NCBI GenBank assembly: GCA_945861605.1
Contig: CAMAVG010000017.1
Coordinates: forward strand, 1-14,015
Source of the DNA: Rickettsia typhi
Lineage (GTDB): Bacteria; Pseudomonadota; Alphaproteobacteria; Rickettsiales; Deianiraeaceae
DNA length: 14,015 nt
Reading direction: 5' to 3'
Under the pieces are notes generated by a model that did not search any database, had not been told where the DNA came from, and worked only from the letters and a program-made list of their open reading frames with translations. Of the stretch, positions 7,163-13,466 are shown piece after piece. Position 1 is the first letter of the stretch. The number at the start of each line of letters is the position of its first letter. Both the position numbers and the translations under genes were made by a program.

Positions 7163-8257
7163 CTAAATTGCCTCAATAACGGAATTTCCAACTTCCTGCG
7201 TTGAATATGTTTTCTGCCCAGCGTTTGCGATATCTGCCGTTACAATTCCTTTTTCAAGGGTTTTTTGAATCGCGTTTTGAATCGCGTCTGCTTCTTTTTC
7301 AAGACCAAACGAAGTGCGAAGCATCATTTCAACGGAGGCAATCATCGCAAGTGGATTTGCAATTCCACGCCCTGCGATATCCGGTGCTGAACCGTGAATT
7401 GGTTCGTATAGTGCGAATCTTTTGCCTGTTTTTGGGTTAATTTCCCCAAGAGACGCCGACGGCAACATTCCAATCGAACCCGTCAACATTGAGGCGGCAT
7501 CTGAAAGAATATCGCCAAAAAGGTTACTTGTAAGAATGACATCAAACTGTTTTGGTCTTCGAATTAATTGCATTGCGGCGTTATCGACATACATGTTTGA
7601 AAGTTCAATTTCCAAATATTTTTCCGCGTGCAATTGTGCGACTGTCTCACGCCAAAGCTCCGTAACCTCCAAAACATTTGCTTTATCAACCGAGCAAACT
7701 TTTTTCCCGCGGATTTTCGCACATTCAAAGGCAACTTGTGCGATGCGTTTGATTTCGCTCGTTGTATAAGTTGCGGTGTTTGTTCCTTTTTTTTCGCCGT
7801 TTGGAAGGGTTTCAACGCCACGCGGTTGACCAAAATAAATTCCGCCCGTAAGTTCACGAATGATTAGAATATCAAGACCCTCAATCACTTCAGGCTTAAG
7901 GGTTGAGGCATTTACGAGGGAATCGAATACTTTCGCGGGACGCAAATTCGCAAAAAGCCCAAGTTCACCGCGAATTCCTAATAGTCCACGCTCCGGACGA
8001 ATTGAATAATCAAGCCCTTCCCATTTTGGTCCGCCTACTGCTCCAAGCAAGATTGCATCGGCATTATGAGATTTCTCAATCGTTTCTTTTGGAAACGGAT
8101 TTCCCGTTTCATCAATTGCAATTCCGCCTAAAAGTGCTTCATCAAACGAAAATTCGTGATCAAACTTTTCGCCGATTTTTTTCAAAACTTTTACCGCCTC
8201 CGCAGTTACTTCAGGGCCAATTCCATCGCCGGATATCACCAAAATTTTTGCTTTCAT
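7163..8257 (-). CDS. leuB: 3-isopropylmalate dehydrogenase
   Basis: Oxidises and decarboxylates (2R,3S)-3-isopropylmalate with NAD+ to 2-oxoisocaproate, the third step of leucine synthesis, in the cytoplasm. The 364 residues match the family length. Seen in order: SGDGIGPEVTAEAVKVL near the N-terminus, the RPERGLLGIRGELGLFANLRPA substrate loop with its Arg residues, IRELTGGIYFGQPRG, the VDKANVLEVTELWR helix with catalytic Lys, the FDVILTSNLFGDILSDAAS metal-binding tract with the Asp pair, and the YEPIHGSAPDIAGRGIANP NAD-binding signature. All catalytic residues appear intact. The gene stands alone on the minus strand, convergent with mreC (15-base gap) and divergent from the 649-aa gene; leuA, leuC and leuD are not here. 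A TTGACA lies upstream at 8309-8314 but no good -10 sits at the right distance. Confidence 0.98.
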   Translation of the reverse strand: MKAKILVISGDGIGPEVTAEAVKVLKKIGEKFDHEFSFDEALLGGIAIDETGNPFPKETIEKSHNADAILLGAVGGPKWEGLDYSIRPERGLLGIRGELGLFANLRPAKVFDSLVNASTLKPEVIEGLDILIIRELTGGIYFGQPRGVETLPNGEKKGTNTATYTTSEIKRIAQVAFECAKIRGKKVCSVDKANVLEVTELWRETVAQLHAEKYLEIELSNMYVDNAAMQLIRRPKQFDVILTSNLFGDILSDAASMLTGSIGMLPSASLGEINPKTGKRFALYEPIHGSAPDIAGRGIANPLAMIASVEMMLRTSFGLEKEADAIQNAIQKTLEKGIVTADIANAGQKTYSTQEVGNSVIEAI

Positions 8258-8331
8258 TTTTGTAAAATAAGAAATTCATTATGGAAGCAGGAAAATAAAA
8301 AAAATAATTGTCAAGTTTTTGCAAATTTTCA

Positions 8332-8360
8332 TTGATTTTTCATTTGTAATGGCGTATTGT
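8332..8360 (+). promoter_or_regulatory. Candidate promoter of the CE-clan protein gene and hisB
   Basis: Plus strand: TTGATT (8332-8337), 17 bases, then TATTGT (8355-8360). Both boxes match 4 of 6 consensus positions with ideal spacing. AAAGG at 8381-8385 is a reasonable Shine-Dalgarno, eight bases before the GTG start at 8394. The 136-base intergenic region otherwise holds only AT-rich sequence. Confidence 0.4.
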
Positions 8361-8393
8361 ATGGTGTAAAATTCAAAATTAAAGGCATATATT

Positions 8394-10343
8394 GTGCAGA
8401 CAGGAGTCGAAACAGGCAGAAAAGACGATACCGAAGCACCAACTGGTGATTTTGCATTAGAGGTTGATGAGTGGAAGGGAGTTTGGCTTGAATGTGAGAA
8501 TGTTAAGTCAATTGCAATGAAGTCTTATGGCGCCAAAGACCTTACAGAAAAAGAATTGGGGAAGCTGATTGAAGTGCTTACTCCAGAACGCAAACAAAAT
8601 GTGAAAAAACTTGAAGCTGGCGTTCAAAAAATAAGAAACGCATTAACAAGTCCAACATTAGAACAGAAAGAACTGTTAAAAGAGATTGATCTCTTAATGG
8701 AATTAGGACGACCTGATCAAGCTGCTTCCAAGCTATCCAGAAAATCAACAAATATCAAAGGCAAGTATGTGTTATTCAAAAATATGGATGAAGCCGACAA
8801 ATATAGTCAATTGGCAATTGATGATGGTGCTGGACTTATTGCCCAGACATTTAAAATTAAGGACAAAATATTTATACTGAGTGGTGGTAATGACGATGAG
8901 AATTTATACGGCGCAAACCTCAAAAATGATAATGTGCTAAAAAAAGCTTTTCCAAAAGGATATGTTAGACTGGATGATGGTATAGGAGGACACTGGACGA
9001 GCCATTATTTCAATGGGAGTTCTGTAAAGAAGCACAATAGTCTGAACGGCACTCCTCTTGAAGGTGGAGTGACACAAACAGATGGAATAAACTGCGGATT
9101 GTATGCATTACACGATGGCATGTTACTGGCAAAAATACATAATGGTAATGCATATAAAGAAGAAGATATAAAGAAAGATAAGGAAGACTTTTGCAGGATG
9201 ATGGTGGATAGCGAAAAATATATTACTCATAGTAATGTAGCAGAGCAAGTAGGTAATTGGCGCGTGGGAACAGTCGCAAAGTATCCACAACTTGAATCGA
9301 CTCTAAAAAACGCAAAAATTCGAACAAAAGAGGTAAATATGAGATACCATAATGAGTATAGGAATTTTTACTTTTCTCAGGTGGATAACGCAGGATCATC
9401 GGATACAAGCGCAGCCTACATTGATACTAACTATCATCACTACGAAGCATACAAACAAGACACTAATTACAAACTTCAAACAACAATTGACAAACACACC
9501 AAAATAATTACCAATGGTTTGATTGAAGCTTACAAAGAAGCTTATGGTAAAGGCACAGTTGATTTTGCTAAAATACAAGAAATTTGGAAAGAAGCACAAA
9601 ATGAGAAAGAATGGAAGAAATTGCGTGAGAAATATCAAGGTGGAAGAGCCGATGAAAAGGAAATAAACAAGTTAAAATTTTCCGCGCGATTCCAAAAAAA
9701 AATGCAAGCAGCAGGATTGATGACAGGAAATCCAAATGCAAAAAATTTCGTTGGAATGAGGCTGAAGAGAGTGAGTAAGTACCATATAGATGCGTTGGAA
9801 ATAAGCACAGCCAAGACAGATGTTGGCGATCACAAGCACCCAATGATTGACATGGATAAGTTGCTGCTATCACACAACAACACACACACGAAAGGTGACA
9901 AAACTCCGCTATTATTCTCAAGGAAAAATAGTGTAGTTGGTGAAACTGCAGAAATAAACAAATTTCTTGATAAAACAATAAATGACAAAAATCCATTGCA
10001 AGCTGGCGAGGCGAGCTGTTTAGGAAACATGGAAGCGCTATGCACTGCTTTTGATGAAAAAGAGACGAAAGACAAATATATAGCATTCTTGACAAATTTA
10101 CATAAAAAGCTGGCGAGTGAACAAGGGTGGGTGAGCAGTATTAAGATAGATGAGTCTCCAATATATGGCGCATGTGCTGGTGATATTAAGAAATCATTAG
10201 CCCTGTTTGCATTAGATAATTCAAGTGACGATGCTGTAAAAAAACTTACTCAAGGGATGAGCTGGAGCTATATTACAATAGATGAAGCAGCAAAACTGGC
10301 ACATGAGGATCATAAAAATAAGAAACAAACACAATCACTATGA
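8394..10343 (+). CDS. Putative CE-clan (Ulp1/C48-like) cysteine protease, candidate secreted effector
   Basis: A 649-residue protein with no signal peptide or membrane helix. Residues about 120-250 carry a CE-clan cysteine protease pattern: GGHWTSHYF with His200-Trp201, then HNSLNG with Asn215 where the family has the acidic YDSL residue, then QTDGINCGLYAL with Gln228 and Cys234. The Gln-to-Cys spacing of six and the CG pair match Ulp1-type enzymes (yeast His514, Asp531, Gln574, Cys580). CE-clan members in host-associated bacteria are mostly secreted deubiquitinases, deSUMOylases or acetyltransferases. The N-terminal 115 residues are helical and charged. The C-terminal 400 residues match nothing I know and end in a Lys/His-rich hydrophilic tail that could serve T4SS export (inference). 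The start is GTG 8394 with AAAGG eight bases upstream. It overlaps hisB by ATGA. Arginine codons are mostly AGA/AGG (about 11 of 17), unlike the neighbours. The protease fold is likely; the target and secretion are not shown. Confidence 0.62.
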   Translation: MQTGVETGRKDDTEAPTGDFALEVDEWKGVWLECENVKSIAMKSYGAKDLTEKELGKLIEVLTPERKQNVKKLEAGVQKIRNALTSPTLEQKELLKEIDLLMELGRPDQAASKLSRKSTNIKGKYVLFKNMDEADKYSQLAIDDGAGLIAQTFKIKDKIFILSGGNDDENLYGANLKNDNVLKKAFPKGYVRLDDGIGGHWTSHYFNGSSVKKHNSLNGTPLEGGVTQTDGINCGLYALHDGMLLAKIHNGNAYKEEDIKKDKEDFCRMMVDSEKYITHSNVAEQVGNWRVGTVAKYPQLESTLKNAKIRTKEVNMRYHNEYRNFYFSQVDNAGSSDTSAAYIDTNYHHYEAYKQDTNYKLQTTIDKHTKIITNGLIEAYKEAYGKGTVDFAKIQEIWKEAQNEKEWKKLREKYQGGRADEKEINKLKFSARFQKKMQAAGLMTGNPNAKNFVGMRLKRVSKYHIDALEISTAKTDVGDHKHPMIDMDKLLLSHNNTHTKGDKTPLLFSRKNSVVGETAEINKFLDKTINDKNPLQAGEASCLGNMEALCTAFDEKETKDKYIAFLTNLHKKLASEQGWVSSIKIDESPIYGACAGDIKKSLALFALDNSSDDAVKKLTQGMSWSYITIDEAAKLAHEDHKNKKQTQSL

Positions 10344-11404
10344 ATATGAAAAAATACGCATTTATTGACCGCGACGGCACAATAATTTTCGAACCAAAGG
10401 ATACATTCCAAGTGGAACACCTTTCGCATTTGTATTTCATCAAAAATGTAATTTCTTCCCTGAAAGAATTGCAAAAAATGGGATATTCCATCGTTATTGT
10501 TTCAAATCAGGACGGCCTTGGGACTTCAAAAAACCCACTGGAGAATTACAATAAAATCAACACAAAAATTCTCGATATCCTTTACTCGGAGGGAATTGTT
10601 ATTGATGAAATTTTGACTTGTCCGCATTTTTTGAGTGAAAATTGCAATTGCAGAAAGCCAAAAGTTGGACTTGTTGAGCACATAAACGACATTCACCCGA
10701 ATTCAATAATGGTTGGCGATAGAATTACCGATGTCCAATTTGGGGAAACTCTTGGAATTAAAGGTTTTTTGCTAACGGAAAGTTTTGGCTGGAACGAAGT
10801 GATTTCAGAGACGAGGAAAATCAACGCACGAAAAGCCGAAGTTTCACGCACAACAAACGAAACAAGTGTGCGAGTAAAAATCAACATTGATGGAAGCGGA
10901 AACGGTTTTGCAAAAACCCCGTTGCATTTCTTCAACCACATGTTGGAGCAGATCATCAAACACAGCGGTTTTGATATTGAAATTGAAGCAAGCGGAGACA
11001 CCCACATTGACGAACACCACACAATTGAGGATGTCGCAATTGCTTTTGGGGAGGCACTTAAACAAGCAATTGGCGATAAAAAAGGGATTGAGCGATACGC
11101 CTTCGAACGCATTCTTCCAATGGACGAAGCCACGGCATTCGTTGCAGTTGATATTTCCAACCGCCCATATTTACAATTCCAAGCCCCGCCAATGCGTGAA
11201 ATAATCGGCGATTTTCCAACTGAAATGTTGAAGCATTTCTATTACACATTCGCACAAAATGCAGGAATTACGCTTCACATAACACTTCACGGGGAAAACA
11301 CTCATCACATTGTGGAGGCATCTTTTAAGGCGTTTGCGAAATGTTTGAAAGATGGACTGAAAATTACAAGCAATTCAGTTTCATCAACAAAGGGAATCGT
11401 TTAA
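10340..11404 (+). CDS. hisB: Bifunctional histidinol-phosphatase / imidazoleglycerol-phosphate dehydratase
   Basis: Catalyses two steps of histidine synthesis: dehydration of imidazoleglycerol phosphate and dephosphorylation of histidinol phosphate. The 354 residues match the E. coli-type fused enzyme. The N-terminal HAD phosphatase (about 1-160) has FIDRDGT with Asp10 and Asp12, VSNQDG (54-59), a zinc loop with Cys94, His96, Cys102 and Cys104, Lys107, and GDRITD (126-131). The dehydratase domain (about 166-354) has the two metal-binding motifs DEHHTIED (224-231) and THHIVEA (321-327), plus the usual SSTKGIV end. All key residues are present. The ATG at 10340 overlaps the TGA of the upstream gene; ATG 10346 is an alternative start that would give a more typical N-terminus. 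No other his genes are near. Alphaproteobacteria generally use separate enzymes, so the fused form hints at acquisition. Confidence 0.97.
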   Translation: MNMKKYAFIDRDGTIIFEPKDTFQVEHLSHLYFIKNVISSLKELQKMGYSIVIVSNQDGLGTSKNPLENYNKINTKILDILYSEGIVIDEILTCPHFLSENCNCRKPKVGLVEHINDIHPNSIMVGDRITDVQFGETLGIKGFLLTESFGWNEVISETRKINARKAEVSRTTNETSVRVKINIDGSGNGFAKTPLHFFNHMLEQIIKHSGFDIEIEASGDTHIDEHHTIEDVAIAFGEALKQAIGDKKGIERYAFERILPMDEATAFVAVDISNRPYLQFQAPPMREIIGDFPTEMLKHFYYTFAQNAGITLHITLHGENTHHIVEASFKAFAKCLKDGLKITSNSVSSTKGIV

Positions 11405-11407
11405 AAA

Positions 11408-11689
11408 CTATTCACCGCCAACAACCTTTGGAACAAGAATGAAATCATCGCTTTTCACCGGCGTGTTTTTAAGAATCAACGCAGATTGATGAAACTCAGG
11501 GTTTTCAACTTCGCGGACTGTCCTCGTTTCGCTTTCGTGGATTGAATAAATCGGCTCAAAGCCGGAAACATCAATCTTCTTAATTGATTCAAGCCAAGAA
11601 TACATGACATCAAGCTTGTTTTGTGCAACTGGAATTTGATCTTCTTCAAGGTGAATTCTTGCAATTTGCATAATTTTACGAATATCCAT
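11408..11689 (-). CDS. gatC: Aspartyl/glutamyl-tRNA(Asn/Gln) amidotransferase subunit C
   Basis: GatC is the small subunit that stabilises the GatCAB amidotransferase, which turns Glu-tRNA-Gln (and Asp-tRNA-Asn) into the correctly amidated form. The 93 residues match the family. Features are the N-terminal helix IRKIMQIARIHLEEDQI (family VxxLARLxLxEEE), the central LDVMYSWLESIKKIDVSGFEPIYS (family LxxILxxVxxLxxxDTxGVEP), a RTVREVENP segment and the terminal DDFILVPKVVGGE. gatA and gatB are not in the window, so the operon is split or those genes lie elsewhere. It stands alone on the minus strand, ending three bases from the end of hisB, with an AT-rich leader shared with the divergent plus-strand gene. 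Confidence 0.93.
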   Translation of the reverse strand: MDIRKIMQIARIHLEEDQIPVAQNKLDVMYSWLESIKKIDVSGFEPIYSIHESETRTVREVENPEFHQSALILKNTPVKSDDFILVPKVVGGE

Positions 11690-11711
11690 ATTTTAATATA
11701 TATATAATCAC

Positions 11712-11739
11712 AATTTATACGACGAAAAATAAAAGTCAA
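11712..11739 (-). promoter_or_regulatory. Candidate gatC promoter
   Basis: Minus strand: TTGACT (11734-11739) followed after 16 bases by TAAATT (11712-11717), or after 14 bases by the better-matching but too-close TATAAA (11714-11719). The gatC ATG is at 11689, after an alternating TA tract (about 11695-11706). The -35 is strong (5 of 6); the -10 is ambiguous. Confidence 0.35.
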
Positions 11740-11755
11740 TAATTATAACTTTTTC

Positions 11756-11785
11756 TTGACTTTTGAAATTTCAAATATATATAAT
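11756..11785 (+). promoter_or_regulatory. Strong sigma70 promoter of the proteasome-like gene and murB
   Basis: Plus strand: TTGACT (11756-11761), 18 bases, then a perfect TATAAT (11780-11785). The ATG follows at 11814. GAAGGA (11807-11812) is a strong Shine-Dalgarno core, but it ends one base before the ATG, closer than usual. This is the best consensus promoter in the window. Confidence 0.65.
11762..11775. promoter_or_regulatory. 14-base perfect palindrome in the promoter spacer (possible operator)
   Basis: TTTGAAATTTCAAA is a perfect two-fold palindrome lying between the -35 and -10 boxes of the plus-strand promoter. A dimeric repressor bound there would block RNA polymerase. In such AT-rich DNA a 14-base palindrome could arise by chance, so the operator role is only suggested by position. 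Confidence 0.3.
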
Positions 11786-11813
11786 CTTTCATTAATTAAC
11801 TTTAAAGAAGGAT

Positions 11814-12581
11814 ATGTCACTCATAACAAATATTATTCACAGTGAATTCTCTCTTGTGGTAGCAAATAAATGTGAAAATCAAGAACACGGTTTTGAAAAA
11901 TTATTCATAAACAACAGCAAGAACATCATGCTTATGATTGCAGGATTCCAAATGCCAACCGTTTATGTTGAAGCTTTCAAGCAATGTGAAAATTCAAAAG
12001 AAGCAATTGCCCTTCTTGAGCACTACACTTCGGAGGAATACAATGTTGGAAATTCATACGCAAGCAAAAAGCCTGCTACCTGCCAACAATGTTGCTTAAC
12101 ATATTTTGACCAAACAACGCAACAATTTTGCTCGTACATCGTTTCCTGTTCGGAGGATCAAAAAAATGTTGATATCAAAAGCTCAAACCCAACAAACATT
12201 ATGTACAGATGCATCGGTTCCGAAAATTCTGAACTAACATCTCTTTTTCAACTAAATGGTGTTCGTAAAAAAATGCAAGAATTTTCAGCAATGGGCAAAG
12301 GTGCTAATGATATTTTCGAAATAATTGAAATTACGCAAAAAATGTACGACATCATCCACTTAATTGATGACGACATCGCGTTCAACTATCGTGCAAAATA
12401 CTGGGTAATGGACAAAGACTCCATGCAATTCCAACAAGTTCGCTACCACCCAAACTATTTCATTCCATCAAAAGATCTAAAACCGCAAAGCAAAAACCAA
12501 GAAATCAACGATATCCAACCCGAAGAACAGCGTTCAGAAGATAGGGTTTTTGAGTTCTCATTTGGTGAAAAAGTTGCGTAA
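11814..12581 (+). CDS. Putative Ntn-hydrolase / proteasome-HslV-like protein
   Basis: A 255-residue soluble protein of uncertain function. The order of elements resembles the proteasome beta-subunit/HslV fold. The N-terminus MSLITNIIHSEFSLVVAN looks like the first two strands, with Ser2 where Thr1 would be and Asn18 where Asp17 would be. EKLFIN puts Lys29 at the Lys33 position. MIAGF (41-45) matches the conserved Gly turn (IAGF in HslV) and is followed by a helix. Next come a two-strand region (about 87-112), YRCIGSENSELTSLF (like the family's IGSG plus helix), a long helix about 160-185, and YWVMDKDSMQF as a last strand pair. The C-terminal 50 residues are polar. After Met removal Ser2 could be an N-terminal nucleophile, but activity is unproven. 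murB begins three bases after its stop. The fold call is by pattern only. Confidence 0.5.
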   Translation: MSLITNIIHSEFSLVVANKCENQEHGFEKLFINNSKNIMLMIAGFQMPTVYVEAFKQCENSKEAIALLEHYTSEEYNVGNSYASKKPATCQQCCLTYFDQTTQQFCSYIVSCSEDQKNVDIKSSNPTNIMYRCIGSENSELTSLFQLNGVRKKMQEFSAMGKGANDIFEIIEITQKMYDIIHLIDDDIAFNYRAKYWVMDKDSMQFQQVRYHPNYFIPSKDLKPQSKNQEINDIQPEEQRSEDRVFEFSFGEKVA

Positions 12582-12584
12582 ATT

Positions 12585-13457
12585 ATGCTCAAACTACAAC
12601 ATAACATCGCCCTCTCCCCCCTGACATGGTTTCGCGTTGGGGGGAATGCAAAAAACTTCGTTCGCGTTTCATCAATCGATGACATTCGCGAAGTTTTCCA
12701 AAAATTTCCAAAGTTTTTCGTAATTGGAAACACATCAAACCTCTTGATATCCGATTCCGAAATCGAGCCTTGCATCGTGAAACTTGGCTCAGCATTTTCA
12801 AAAATTGAACAAGTCTCCGAAACGCGTTTCAAAGTTGGTGCGTCATGTCTTGATTCCACCCTCGCCCAAACAATTCAGGAAGCAGGAATTTCTGGAATGG
12901 AATTCCTTGCCACAATTCCGGGAACTCTTGGCGGCAATGTCTCAATGAACGCAGGCTGTTTTGGCGGTGAGATTTTCGAAATTCTTGAATCCGCCGATGT
13001 CATTCTTCCAAATGGAGAATTAATTACACTGCAAAAAAAAGACATTCCGCATTCGTATCGCCACGCACATTTGCCCGCAAATTCAATAATAATCTCCGCC
13101 ACAATCAACGGCGTAGTTTCCACAAAAGAAAGAGTTCGCAAAACAATCAACGGCTTCGTTCAAAAAAGACTCGATGCCCAACCATCAAATGTCAGAACCG
13201 GAGGCAGTACATTCACGAATCCTAAATCGGAAAAGGCGAGTGGTCGCTCTGCTTGGCAGTTGATTCAAGAGGTCGGAGCGCATAAATTCGAAGTTGGCGG
13301 TGCGAAAGTTTCGGAAAAGCACTCAAATTTTTTAATAAATGCCGGCGGTGCAACGGCAAAGGATATCTTCACGCTCGGCGAAATGATTCGCAAATGCGTT
13401 CTTGAAAACACTGGCGTCGAACTTGAATGGGAGGTAAAATTTCTTGGAGATTTCTAG
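12585..13457 (+). CDS. murB: UDP-N-acetylenolpyruvoylglucosamine reductase
   Basis: FAD-dependent cytoplasmic enzyme that reduces UDP-GlcNAc-enolpyruvate with NADPH to UDP-MurNAc, the second committed step of peptidoglycan synthesis. The 290 residues fit the shorter type II enzymes. Motifs: TWFRVGGNA (14-22), FAD-binding VIGNTSNLLISD (46-57; family G-x-G-S-N-L-L), MEFLATIPGTLGGNVSMNAGCFGGEI (start about 105), YRHA with Arg159 as the active-site Arg, GGSTFTNP with Ser208 as the catalytic proton donor, and EWEVKFLG near the C-terminus bearing the catalytic Glu. The GNTSN turn has Asn-Thr in place of the usual Ala/Ser-Gly, which is mild. The ATG is three bases after the upstream stop, so the two genes are probably co-expressed. 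It is convergent with pheA, nine bases away. Confidence 0.97.
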   Translation: MLKLQHNIALSPLTWFRVGGNAKNFVRVSSIDDIREVFQKFPKFFVIGNTSNLLISDSEIEPCIVKLGSAFSKIEQVSETRFKVGASCLDSTLAQTIQEAGISGMEFLATIPGTLGGNVSMNAGCFGGEIFEILESADVILPNGELITLQKKDIPHSYRHAHLPANSIIISATINGVVSTKERVRKTINGFVQKRLDAQPSNVRTGGSTFTNPKSEKASGRSAWQLIQEVGAHKFEVGGAKVSEKHSNFLINAGGATAKDIFTLGEMIRKCVLENTGVELEWEVKFLGDF

Positions 13458-13466
13458 ATTTGATCT

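Noticed and set aside
7263..7286. Exact tandem 12-base repeat (TTTTGAATCGCG twice)
   Set aside because: It is in frame inside leuB and encodes the repeated AIQN-AIQK of an amphipathic helix; nothing suggests a separate function.
8309..8314. Perfect minus-strand TTGACA upstream of leuB as a promoter
   Set aside because: No -10-like hexamer occurs 16-18 bases downstream; the nearest candidate (CATAAT) is about 25 bases away, so I did not call a promoter.
9568..10095. Minus-strand open frame of 175 codons opposite the effector-like gene
   Set aside because: Its translation is Leu/Phe/Cys-rich low-complexity shadow sequence with no motif and no ribosome-binding site; the plus-strand frame carries the protease signature.
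10693..11160. Minus-strand open frame of 155 codons opposite hisB
   Set aside because: It mirrors the well-conserved dehydratase domain of hisB and has no recognisable protein features.
11695..11706. Alternating TA tract as a microsatellite or phase-variation switch
   Set aside because: Only about six TA units in a very AT-rich leader; too short and too compatible with chance or promoter melting to claim a switch.
12455..12859. Minus-strand open frame of 134 codons across the murB start
   Set aside because: It overlaps two supported plus-strand genes and has no family resemblance.
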